A DNA stretch of 64,000 nt. It comes from DASSBR01 sp035708085. GTDB taxonomy: Bacteria; Pseudomonadota; Gammaproteobacteria; Natronospirales; DASSBR01. The notes under the pieces were generated by a model that was given only the letters and a program-made list of their open reading frames with translations, made no database searches and had not been told where the DNA came from. The stretch lies in contig DASSTE010000035.1 of the NCBI GenBank assembly GCA_035708085.1, positions 1 to 64,000 on the forward strand, read 5' to 3'. Of the stretch, positions 7,904-15,601 are shown in pieces (within the stretch, counting starts at the first letter, position 1; every line of letters begins with the position of its first letter). The position numbers and the translations under genes were made by a program.

Positions 7904-8761
7904 TTAGAACGTGGCCTGGACAGATACATAAAACCCCTGCTGGTCCGGCAGCCTCGCAATCGAACCCAGGGCGGCGTAGGCGGCCGTCAGCGCGATCGAC
8001 TTAGTCGGAAACCATGCGATGAAGAAATCGCTCCAGTCGTCTTCGCGCGCAAAGCCGAGGTTGTCCGGTTTTCGGCGGTACTCGACTCCAATGACGGTTT
8101 GCGGGTCGAGCATCAGGCCCAGCGATGCTTCGGCTTCGACGTTGTAGCCGTCACCGCGGTCGCCACCGAAGCCGAGCAAGCCGATCTGGTTGGCTTTGGT
8201 CGCGCGCAAATCGAGGCTGACCAGCACGTCACGGCCGAACGCGCCGGCGATGAACAGCTTGGTTGCGGCGAGGTAGATATCGACACCGTGGTTGCTTTGG
8301 GCGCCGACCGAACGCACGAAAGCACCGTCGATATTGCGCTTGTACTGCACCCCCAGCGACACCTGCGGCTCGGGCGTGTAAAGCAGGTTGCCGAACAACC
8401 GGACTTTAAGCCCCAGTATCTCCTGGCGCAGGCTTTCGCCCGGCAAGCCGATCAACTCGCCCAGCGTGCCGAGGTTGAGGTGCTGTTTGGCGATCGATAC
8501 TTCGAAGCGGTTGTCGATGCCGATGGCCGCGCCGAGCGCGGTCAGGTCGTAATCTCCGGTGCCGAGGCCGGTGACGAACGCGGTGCCGTCGACTTGGTCT
8601 CGGGTGCCGTAGCCGGCGATCACCGCCCAGGGCACGATGCCGCCGCCGGACTGGCCTTCGATCTCGGTCACGCCGCCGGTCGCGAGCAGGCGCCCCTGGC
8701 CCGCCATGGCGACGGTGCTGGCGAGCAGCAGCGTCACGCCCAGCGTCAATGGAAGCTTCAT
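7904..8761 (-). CDS. DUF3034 family exported protein
   Basis: A 285-residue protein with a clear signal peptide (MKLPLTLGVTLLLASTVAMA). A beta-rich body follows with alternating hydrophobic strands (VSLGVQYKRNIDG, DVLVSLDLRATKAN, VIGVEYRRKPDNL) and an aromatic C-terminus ending in F, as in outer-membrane barrels. It matches what I recall of DUF3034, a proteobacterial family of unknown function. Its ATG overlaps the stop of the GGDEF/EAL gene (ATGA), so it is the third gene of a coupled operon. Confidence 0.8.
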   Translation of the reverse strand: MKLPLTLGVTLLLASTVAMAGQGRLLATGGVTEIEGQSGGGIVPWAVIAGYGTRDQVDGTAFVTGLGTGDYDLTALGAAIGIDNRFEVSIAKQHLNLGTLGELIGLPGESLRQEILGLKVRLFGNLLYTPEPQVSLGVQYKRNIDGAFVRSVGAQSNHGVDIYLAATKLFIAGAFGRDVLVSLDLRATKANQIGLLGFGGDRGDGYNVEAEASLGLMLDPQTVIGVEYRRKPDNLGFAREDDWSDFFIAWFPTKSIALTAAYAALGSIARLPDQQGFYVSVQATF

Positions 8762-11091
8762 ATCGGAATTGCCCCTTTTTCGGTTCGATATTTCGTCAGC
8801 CACGGCGTGAACTCGTCGATCGGCAGCGGCCGGCTGATCAGGTAGCCCTGCGCCATGTCGCAACGATACGCCTTGAGCAGCTCCCACGATTCGGGCGTCT
8901 CCACGCCCTCGGCGATCACCGACAGGCCCATGTTGTGGCCCAGCTCGATCGCCGAGCGCACGATGGCCGCCTCCTCCGAATTCGGCTTGAGATTGAGCAC
9001 GAACGACTTGTCGATCTTGAGTTCGTCGACCGGCATGCGGCGCAACTGCGACAGCGACGAGTAGCCGACGCCGAAGTCGTCGATGGCGATGCGCACGCCC
9101 ATGCCCCGCAGCCGCCGCAGCAACGCGACCGCCGCGGGCGCGTCGCGCATCGCCGCGGTTTCGGTGATTTCGAGCATCAGGCGCTCGGGCGCGACGTCGT
9201 GCAGTTCGAGCGCATCCCCGATACGCTCGGCCAGCGCCGGATCCATGAGGTCGAAGGCCGACAGGTTCATTGCCATCGACAGGTTGACGCCGCTGTCGGC
9301 CCACAGGCGCAACTGCACGATTACCGAGCGCAGCATCCACTCGGTCAGCCAGCGGATGTTGCCCGACTGCTCCGCGAGCGGCACGAACTCGTCCGGTTCG
9401 ACCAGCCCGCGCTCGGGATGCTCCCAGCGCACCAGCGCCTCGACTTGCGCGACCTCACCGTCGAGGATGCGCACTTTCGGCTGGTAATACACGCGCAGTT
9501 CGCCGTTGCTGACGGCGCGGCGGAAATCGCTCATCAGCGCGAGCTGCTCCAGGTGGCGTTCATCGCGACCGCGGCGATAGACCATCATGCCGGTACGCGC
9601 AGTCTTGGCGTCGTACATCGCAATGTCGGCGCGGCGGAGCAGCGTTTCGACCTCTGCGCCATGATCCGGATACAGCGCGATGCCCATGCTCAGTTCGAGA
9701 TATAGCGTGATGCCATCGAGCCGCGCCGGCTCGGCGATGTGTTTCGCGAGCGCCTGGGCGACACCGGTCGCGCCGACCTCGTCGGTGCCTTCGAGCAGCA
9801 CCAGGAATTCGTCGCCGCCCAGCCGCGCGACAGTGTCGCCCTGGCGGACGTTGTGCAGCAGCCGCTGCGCAATCGTCGTCAAGGCGCCGTCGCCGATCTC
9901 GTGGCCGAGCGTGTCGTTGATCTCCTTGAAGCGGTCGACGTCCATCACCAGGATCGCTGCCGGATCGCCGCGCGCGATGGTGGCGGCCAGCCGCTCGGCG
10001 GCGAGATTGCGGTTCGGCAGGTCGGTCAGGCCGTCGTGATAGGCCTGGTGTGCGATCCGCGCCTCGCGCTCGCCGATCGCGGCCTGCATCTGGTTAAAGG
10101 CCAATGCCAATTGGCCCAGGTCGTCCCCGCGCACCGGCGCCGGCTGGCTGTAGTCGCCCTGTGCCAGCCGCCGCGCCGCGGTCACAAGCTCGCTCACCGG
10201 CCGCGCCACGTTGCGGGCCAGCAGGATCGAGCCGAGGATGAACAGGATCAGCGTGCCGATCGACAGGCCGATCAGCCGCCATTGCACCTGGCGGTACGGC
10301 GTGAGCGCGGCCGACAGCGACGTCTGCAGCAATACGCGCGCGCGGCCGTTGTGCAGCAGCGGCACGCCGAGCGTCAGCCAGTCGCCGCCGTCAAGCGTGA
10401 GCGTGCGCACCTCGCCGAGCGCGTGACCGGCGAGCAGTTGATCATCAAGCGCCGCCTGTTCGGCCCGCGGCAGGGTCGAAATCAATTGTGCCGGCGTGCC
10501 GTGCGAGCCGAGCGTGACGAACGACACGTTCAGGTGAGTCAGGCCCTGCACGCTGGTCGCGAAAGCCGCGTCGAGCTTGAAGCCCATCGCCACCCAGGCA
10601 ATGCGCAGCGGCGCATAAACCGGCACGAGCACGACCTGGAAAGCCTGCCCCCCGAGCGATACCAGTCCGGTCGCAGCGCCGGCGCTCTTGGCCTGGTCGA
10701 GCAGCGCCGGGAAGGGGAACGGCAGCGGCTTCGACAAGCCGAGCGTGCTGGCCGTCACTCGGCCATCGAGCGACACCAGCATCGCTACGCCGGCGCCCAC
10801 GCGGGCGCCGTGGTTCGCCAGTACCGAATCGATCGTGGCGCGGTCGCCGCTCGCCACCGCCTGTTTGAACGCGAAATCGGAAGCCAGCACCTTGACGTTC
10901 TGCAGGAGTTGCGCGCCGCGGTCGTTGATGAGCTGCTGCAGCACCCGCGCGCCCGAATGCAGCCGCTCATCCCCGCGGGTAATGACGTTGTGGCGCACGG
11001 TGATCAGCACGGCAAAAAATGCCGCACCCTGCACGATCGCAATGAGCAGGATGAACAGCAGCGCGATGCGGGTCCTGAAACTCAGCTTCAA
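8758..11091 (-). CDS. Membrane-bound GGDEF/EAL c-di-GMP enzyme with periplasmic sensor and HAMP
   Basis: A 777-residue signalling protein: TM1 (about 8-30), a periplasmic cache-like sensor (about 31-270), TM2 (about 275-300), HAMP, GGDEF and EAL domains. The cyclase signature RLGGDEF (about residues 422-428) is intact. So are the phosphodiesterase signature EALVRWEH (about 550) and the DDFGVGYSSL motif, so either activity is possible. The start is TTG at 11091, chosen because AGGAG lies about 8 bases upstream and the TTGA overlaps the stop of the cupredoxin gene. It lies between the cupredoxin-like and DUF3034 genes, which points to a signal in the envelope. Confidence 0.9.
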   Translation of the reverse strand: MKLSFRTRIALLFILLIAIVQGAAFFAVLITVRHNVITRGDERLHSGARVLQQLINDRGAQLLQNVKVLASDFAFKQAVASGDRATIDSVLANHGARVGAGVAMLVSLDGRVTASTLGLSKPLPFPFPALLDQAKSAGAATGLVSLGGQAFQVVLVPVYAPLRIAWVAMGFKLDAAFATSVQGLTHLNVSFVTLGSHGTPAQLISTLPRAEQAALDDQLLAGHALGEVRTLTLDGGDWLTLGVPLLHNGRARVLLQTSLSAALTPYRQVQWRLIGLSIGTLILFILGSILLARNVARPVSELVTAARRLAQGDYSQPAPVRGDDLGQLALAFNQMQAAIGEREARIAHQAYHDGLTDLPNRNLAAERLAATIARGDPAAILVMDVDRFKEINDTLGHEIGDGALTTIAQRLLHNVRQGDTVARLGGDEFLVLLEGTDEVGATGVAQALAKHIAEPARLDGITLYLELSMGIALYPDHGAEVETLLRRADIAMYDAKTARTGMMVYRRGRDERHLEQLALMSDFRRAVSNGELRVYYQPKVRILDGEVAQVEALVRWEHPERGLVEPDEFVPLAEQSGNIRWLTEWMLRSVIVQLRLWADSGVNLSMAMNLSAFDLMDPALAERIGDALELHDVAPERLMLEITETAAMRDAPAAVALLRRLRGMGVRIAIDDFGVGYSSLSQLRRMPVDELKIDKSFVLNLKPNSEEAAIVRSAIELGHNMGLSVIAEGVETPESWELLKAYRCDMAQGYLISRPLPIDEFTPWLTKYRTEKGAIPI

Positions 11092-11813
11092 GGCGGCGGC
11101 TCCTGGCTGAAGCGATGAAACTTCTGCTGCAGCCGTTTGACCGCGGGCGGCAACTGGCTGTCCGGCCGGCGATGAACGTGAGCCGGCGCAGGTGCGAGCG
11201 CGACAGTGAAATGACGTTTGATCCGGCTGTCGGCAGCGAGCGCCACCGGTACCGTCAACGTGTGGTTCGGCGCGCCGAGGCGCGGCGCCCAAATCGTCAA
11301 CGTGTAGTGGCCGGCGGGCACGTCGGCGAGGACCGCCTGGCCGGCCGCGTCCGTCTGCGCGAAATACGGCGTCGGCACGACGTCGATGAACGCCAGCATC
11401 CAGTCGTGAATGTTGCAGCCGAGCACAACCACGCCCGGCTTGTCGAAGATCACAGGCCTGGCCGGCGTGCCGGCGTAGAGCGGCAGCTCGAATGTCTTTG
11501 CGGGGGAGAACGAATAAACGTCGTGGCGGATGTTGTCGCTGTTGGGGAAGGATACCGCCGTGCCGACCTCGACCGCGAGAATGTGCGGCACGAACTGCAT
11601 GTCGCGCTGGTCCATGATGCCGGTGAGATGCGCACCGGCGGGTGGCCGAACCGGTCGGCCGTCACTGCTTTCGAGCGCGACCACGGCTGCGGCGAGCGGT
11701 TGCCCGCCGGCTTCGACCGTGACCGCGAGGCTCGCGGCGCGAGCGTCGCCGAAAGCCGCGCTCAGCAGCCCGACCGCCAGTGCGGCGGCAAGAATTATCG
11801 TTTTAGCCGGCAT
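11088..11813 (-). CDS. Cupredoxin-like / methylamine-utilisation-type periplasmic protein
   Basis: A 241-residue exported protein with signal MPAKTIILAAALAVGLLSAAFGDARAA. The central plastocyanin-like domain has likely copper ligands: His in DNIRHDVYSF, then Cys, His and Met in VVLGCNIHDWML. A carboxypeptidase-regulatory-like beta domain (GQAVLADVPAGHYTLTIWAP) follows. Such proteins are often annotated as methylamine utilisation proteins, but no methylamine genes are nearby. The ATG at 11813 has GGGAGG 6 bases upstream. It is first in the trio with the GGDEF/EAL and DUF3034 genes. Confidence 0.83.
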   Translation of the reverse strand: MPAKTIILAAALAVGLLSAAFGDARAASLAVTVEAGGQPLAAAVVALESSDGRPVRPPAGAHLTGIMDQRDMQFVPHILAVEVGTAVSFPNSDNIRHDVYSFSPAKTFELPLYAGTPARPVIFDKPGVVVLGCNIHDWMLAFIDVVPTPYFAQTDAAGQAVLADVPAGHYTLTIWAPRLGAPNHTLTVPVALAADSRIKRHFTVALAPAPAHVHRRPDSQLPPAVKRLQQKFHRFSQEPPP

Positions 11814-11945
11814 GACTGGCCTCCCGTGCGCCCATAATACCGAATTCGGCCCCATCTCACGCGCCGTTTGCTCCTGTAGACTGTACGTTTAAGAACCTTT
11901 TAGGGTTGCAGGCGGTCATATTCGATAAACATAAGGAGGCTTCTC

Positions 11946-14222
11946 ATGCGAAAGCTCGTTTCCGGCGCGATCCTCGCCGCGCTCACCGCATTCCTCACCG
12001 CGGCGCCCGTGCTGGCCGCACAGCACGATTCGATGCTGGGTTTCACGCCGGCCGGCGCGACCCAGGAACGCCAGCTTGAAGCCAAATTCGACGCGGCGCT
12101 CGACAAGGCCGACATCAGGCACTGGATCAAGATGATGTCGTCGGAGCCGAACGGGCTCGGCTCGCCGCACGACAAGGCGAACGCCGAGTACATGGTGAAG
12201 CTGTTCAAGTCCTGGGGCTTCGACGCGCACATCGCCCATTACAAGGTGCTGTTTCCGACACCGAAGGTGCGCGAGCTCAGCCTGGTCGCGCCGTATCATT
12301 ACAAGGCAAAGCTGCGCGAGCCGCCGGTCAAGGGCGACCCCACCTCCGACATCTACAAGAACGCACTGCCGCCCTACAATGCCTATTCGGCCGACGGCGA
12401 CGTCACTGCGCAGCTCGTCTACGTGAACTACGGCATCCCGGAGGATTACAAGGTCCTCGCACGCCACGGGATCAGCGTCAAGGGCAAGATCGTGATCGCG
12501 CGCTACGGACATTCGTGGCGCGGCATCAAGCCGAAGCTCGCCTACCAGCACGGCGCGATCGGCTGCATCCTGTATTCGGACCCGCGCGATGACGGCTACC
12601 GCCAGGGCAACGTGTTCCCGAAAGGCGGCTGGCGCGATCGCTGGGGTGTGCAGCGCGGTTCCGTCGAGAACATGACGATTTACCCGGGTGGGCCGCTGAC
12701 ACCCGGTGTCGGTGCGACCGCCGACGCCAAGCGCATGCCGCGCAGCGAATCCCCGGTGATCAAGAAAATCCCGGTGCTGCCGATCTCCTACGCCGACGCG
12801 CTGCCGCTGCTCAAGGCGCTGGGCGGGGCGACGGTGCCGGACGACTGGCAGGGCGCGCTGCCGATCACCTATCACTTCGGGCCGGGGCCCGCGAAGGTAC
12901 ATCTGAAACTGGCCTTCAACTGGAAGCTGACGCCGGTCTACGACGTGATCGCGAAAATTCCGGGCACCGAATATCCCGACCAGTGGGTGATGCGCGGCAA
13001 CCATCACGACGGCTGGGTATTCGGCGCCGAGGACCCATTGGCCGGCAACGCCGCGCTGCTCGCCGAGGGCAAGGCGCTGGGCGCCCTGCTCAAGACCGGC
13101 TGGCGGCCGAAGCGCACGATTATCTACATGAGCTGGGACGGCGAGGAGCCGGGCCTGCTCGGCTCGACCGAGTGGGTCGAGGATCACGCCGCGCAGCTCG
13201 CGAAGAACGGCGCGATTTACATTAACTCGGACACCAACGAACGCGGCTTCCTGTTCGCCGGCGGCTCAGGGTCGCTGCAACGCTTCATCGACCAGGTCGG
13301 CAAGAGCGTCAAGGATCCGGAAACCGATACGAACGTGATTCATCGCGCGCGGGCGGCGCGACTGGTGCGGCAGCTCAAGCATCCGCCGCAGAACCCGTCC
13401 GACAAAATCTCGTCGAATCCAAACCAGCCGCTGCCGATTTTCGCACTCGGCTCGGGCTCGGATTACAGTTCGTTCATCGACCACATGGGCATCGCGTCGC
13501 TCGACATCGGCTTCGGCGGCGAATCCGAGGGGACGCAGTATCACTCGCGCTACGATGACTTTTACTGGTATAGCCATTTCGGCGATCCGACCTTCGAATA
13601 CGGCGTCGCCCTCGCCAAGGTCGGCGGCCACGCGGTCCTGCGTTTCGCCGACGCCGGCATCCTGCCGTACGCGTTCACCGGCTTTGCCGATCACGTCGCC
13701 GATTACGCGCACGAGATCGAAAAAGAGCACGACCAGATGCGCAAGCAGACGCAGAAAAAGGACGAGTTGATCAAGGAGGACGCGTTCAAGCTGGCATCCG
13801 ATCCGACCAAGCAGTACGTTCCGCCCAAGGCGAAGCCGCCGGTACCGAAGCTCGACTTCAAGCCGCTCGACGACGCGATCGCGCGGCTGAAGAAAGTCGC
13901 CGCGGCATATGATGCGGCGCTCAAGGTGCACGGCAACGCGCTGCCGGATTCGGCGCAACGCAAGCTCAACGAAACGCTGATCGAGACCGAGCGCCAGTTG
14001 CTGTACCAGCACGGCCTGCCGAAGCGGAAATGGTATCGGCACATGATTTACGCGCCGGGCTATTACACCGGCTATGGCGTCAAGACGCTGCCCGGCATCC
14101 GCGAGGCGGTCGAGAATCGCGACTGGGATACGGCGAAGAAGTACATCGGCATCGTCGCCGGCGTGCTGAACGATTTCAGCCGGAAAGTGGAGCAGGCGGC
14201 GAAGCTGTTGAAAAGCACTTAG
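11946..14222 (+). CDS. Secreted M28 family metallopeptidase (glutamate carboxypeptidase II-like)
   Basis: A 758-residue exported peptidase (signal residues 1-25, ending PVLAA) with PA-domain insertion, M28 catalytic core and transferrin-receptor-like dimerisation domain. The zinc ligands of GCPII are conserved: His353 (GNHHDGW), Asp363 (AEDP), Glu400/Glu401 (SWDGEEPGLLGS), Asp429 (INSDT) and the His of TQYHSRYDD. It probably trims C-terminal residues from peptides outside the inner membrane. A strong AAGGAGG lies 7 bases upstream of the ATG. Residues 580-660 are rich in Lys and Glu and likely helical. Confidence 0.92.
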   Translation: MRKLVSGAILAALTAFLTAAPVLAAQHDSMLGFTPAGATQERQLEAKFDAALDKADIRHWIKMMSSEPNGLGSPHDKANAEYMVKLFKSWGFDAHIAHYKVLFPTPKVRELSLVAPYHYKAKLREPPVKGDPTSDIYKNALPPYNAYSADGDVTAQLVYVNYGIPEDYKVLARHGISVKGKIVIARYGHSWRGIKPKLAYQHGAIGCILYSDPRDDGYRQGNVFPKGGWRDRWGVQRGSVENMTIYPGGPLTPGVGATADAKRMPRSESPVIKKIPVLPISYADALPLLKALGGATVPDDWQGALPITYHFGPGPAKVHLKLAFNWKLTPVYDVIAKIPGTEYPDQWVMRGNHHDGWVFGAEDPLAGNAALLAEGKALGALLKTGWRPKRTIIYMSWDGEEPGLLGSTEWVEDHAAQLAKNGAIYINSDTNERGFLFAGGSGSLQRFIDQVGKSVKDPETDTNVIHRARAARLVRQLKHPPQNPSDKISSNPNQPLPIFALGSGSDYSSFIDHMGIASLDIGFGGESEGTQYHSRYDDFYWYSHFGDPTFEYGVALAKVGGHAVLRFADAGILPYAFTGFADHVADYAHEIEKEHDQMRKQTQKKDELIKEDAFKLASDPTKQYVPPKAKPPVPKLDFKPLDDAIARLKKVAAAYDAALKVHGNALPDSAQRKLNETLIETERQLLYQHGLPKRKWYRHMIYAPGYYTGYGVKTLPGIREAVENRDWDTAKKYIGIVAGVLNDFSRKVEQAAKLLKST

Positions 14223-14229
14223 TCTTCTC

Positions 14230-14255
14230 TGTCACCAGCGAAGGCTGGTATGACA
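14230..14255. repeat. REP-like palindrome, type A
   Basis: An imperfect inverted repeat (TGTCACCAGC, GAAG, GCTGGTATGACA) sits 8 bp after the M28 stop codon. It resembles the longer copy at 22722-22760, which shares the CCAGCGAAGG core. Short dispersed palindromes of this type are common in bacterial genomes and can act as weak terminators or mRNA stabilisers. Confidence 0.6.
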
Positions 14256-14295
14256 AGAGGAAAGGACACTATTACCAATCGTAATAAGCTAATCA

Positions 14296-14324
14296 TTGAC
14301 TTGATCGGCCAATCAGTATTTACT
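14296..14324 (+). promoter_or_regulatory. metX: Candidate promoter of the metX leader
   Basis: TTGACT (14296-14301) and TTTACT (14319-14324) are separated by 17 bp in a locally AT-rich stretch. The predicted start of transcription falls at or within a few bases of the leader ORF ATG at 14333. The leader message would then be leaderless or nearly so, which fits the lack of a Shine-Dalgarno there. This is a prediction from hexamer match and spacing only. Confidence 0.45.
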
Positions 14325-14332
14325 TGCGCTCA

Positions 14333-14428
14333 ATGAACAAGCACCTCCTCAACCTCCGCCACTATGCCCGCGTATGTATGCGTATGCGGCGCTTTGCCGT
14401 GCGGGCGGCGGATGAGTGGCATGTTTAG
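14333..14428 (+). CDS. Putative 31-residue leader peptide upstream of metX
   Basis: A small ORF encodes MNKHLLNLRHYARVCMRMRR followed by FAVRAADEWHV and a TAG stop. It lies between a candidate promoter and a strong intrinsic terminator that precedes metX. It has one Cys and two internal Met codons (C15, M16, M18) in an Arg-rich stretch. Ribosome stalling there could couple amino-acid supply to read-through, as in classical attenuators. No good ribosome-binding site is seen, so translation would be leaderless or weak. I know of no named family for it. Translation is unproven. Confidence 0.45.
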   Translation: MNKHLLNLRHYARVCMRMRRFAVRAADEWHV

Positions 14429-14459
14429 GTAGATAGCGAAACAAGCTCCCCTTCTGCAA

Positions 14460-14492
14460 CCCGCTACGGCACAGTCGTAGCGGGTTTTTTTT
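14460..14492 (+). terminator. metX: Strong intrinsic terminator in the metX leader (candidate attenuator)
   Basis: Perfect 9-bp arms CCCGCTACG (14460-14468) and CGTAGCGGG (14476-14484) with a 7-base loop are followed by eight T. The structure points in the direction of metX and ends only 26 bp before its ATG, leaving no room for another promoter between. That placement is that of an attenuator rather than a simple end-of-operon terminator. A TAGCG at 14433-14437 could pair with the left arm and form part of an antiterminator. Confidence 0.85.
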
Positions 14493-14518
14493 CGCCCGGA
14501 GACAACACGGAAAGCGGC

Positions 14519-15601
14519 ATGAACAAACTTCGACTATCGCAGGGCCTGCCACTCGAATCCGGGCAAACACTGGAAGGCGTGGAGATCGCCTACCGGACAT
14601 GGGGACGGCTGAACGGCGCGCGCGACAACGCGGTGCTGATCTGCCACGCGCTGACAGGCTCCGCCGATGCCGACGAATGGTGGACGGGGCTGTTCGGCCC
14701 CGGCCGCGCATTCGACCCGGCGCGCGATTTCATCGTCTGCAGCAACGTGCTCGGCGGCTGCTACGGCAGCACCGGCCCGGGAAGCGCCATGCCCGGCGCG
14801 CTCAGAACCTGGGGTCCGGAGTTCCCGCCGGTCACGGTGCGCGACATGGTGCGCGCGCAGGCCGCGCTGCTCGATGCGCTCGGCGTCGAGCGGCTGAAAC
14901 TGGTCGTCGGCGGCTCGCTCGGCGGTATGCAGGTGCTCGAATGGGCGGCGCTCTATCCGGAACGTGTGGAGGCGATTGCGCCGATCGCGACCACCGCGCG
15001 TCATTCCGCGTGGGCGATCGGTTTGAATGAGGCACAGCGGCAGGCAATTCGTGCCGACATCAACTGGATGCAGGGCTATTACCCGCCCGGCGTGCAGCCG
15101 CACTTCGGCCTCGCCGCCGCGCGCGCCTTCGCGATGTGCAGCTACCGCGGCTGGACGAGTTTCGATCAGCGCTTCGGGCGCGAGCGCCGCGCGAGCGGCC
15201 GCTATCAGATCGAAAGCTGGCTGAATTATCACGGCGGCAAGCTCGCCAAGCGCTTCGACGCGAACAGCTACATCACGCTGACGCAGGCAATGGACAGCCA
15301 TGATCTCGGCCGCGGCCGCGGCTCGGTCGAAGCCGCACTGGCGGCCATCCGGCAACCCGCGCTGGTCGTGACGATCGACTCCGACGTGCTCTACCCGCCG
15401 GCGGAACAGGCGCTGCTGGCGCGGTATTTGCCGCACGCGCGGCTGGCGCCGTTGCCATCGCCGCACGGGCACGACGCTTTCTTGATCGACACCGACGCGC
15501 TGAACGGACTGCTGGTGGACTTTTGCGGCGGTTCGGGCAAACTCGCTGTGCCGGCACCGGCTCCGGCAATCGTACCAGGGCAGCAATCATGCGGATTCTG
15601 A
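14519..15601 (+). CDS. metX: Homoserine O-acyltransferase MetX
   Basis: A 360-residue alpha/beta hydrolase of the MetX family, which acylates homoserine to start methionine synthesis. Visible motifs are the oxyanion region NAVLICHALTGSADA, the nucleophile elbow GGSLGGMQ with Ser133, the Asp in VTIDSDVLYPP and the His in SPHGHDAF. Acetyl-CoA or succinyl-CoA as donor cannot be decided from sequence here; some gammaproteobacterial MetX proteins use succinyl-CoA. It lies behind a leader ORF and terminator, and its 3' end overlaps the aspartokinase/homoserine dehydrogenase gene by 13 bases, which supplies its substrate. Confidence 0.93.
   Translation: MNKLRLSQGLPLESGQTLEGVEIAYRTWGRLNGARDNAVLICHALTGSADADEWWTGLFGPGRAFDPARDFIVCSNVLGGCYGSTGPGSAMPGALRTWGPEFPPVTVRDMVRAQAALLDALGVERLKLVVGGSLGGMQVLEWAALYPERVEAIAPIATTARHSAWAIGLNEAQRQAIRADINWMQGYYPPGVQPHFGLAAARAFAMCSYRGWTSFDQRFGRERRASGRYQIESWLNYHGGKLAKRFDANSYITLTQAMDSHDLGRGRGSVEAALAAIRQPALVVTIDSDVLYPPAEQALLARYLPHARLAPLPSPHGHDAFLIDTDALNGLLVDFCGGSGKLAVPAPAPAIVPGQQSCGF

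Noticed and set aside
11088..11813. Methylamine utilisation gene cluster
   Set aside because: Only the name of a similar cupredoxin family suggests this. No methylamine dehydrogenase or maturation genes are nearby.
14349..14520. SAM-II or SAH riboswitch before metX
   Set aside because: I could not find the conserved cores of these riboswitches. The region is better described as a short ORF plus terminator.
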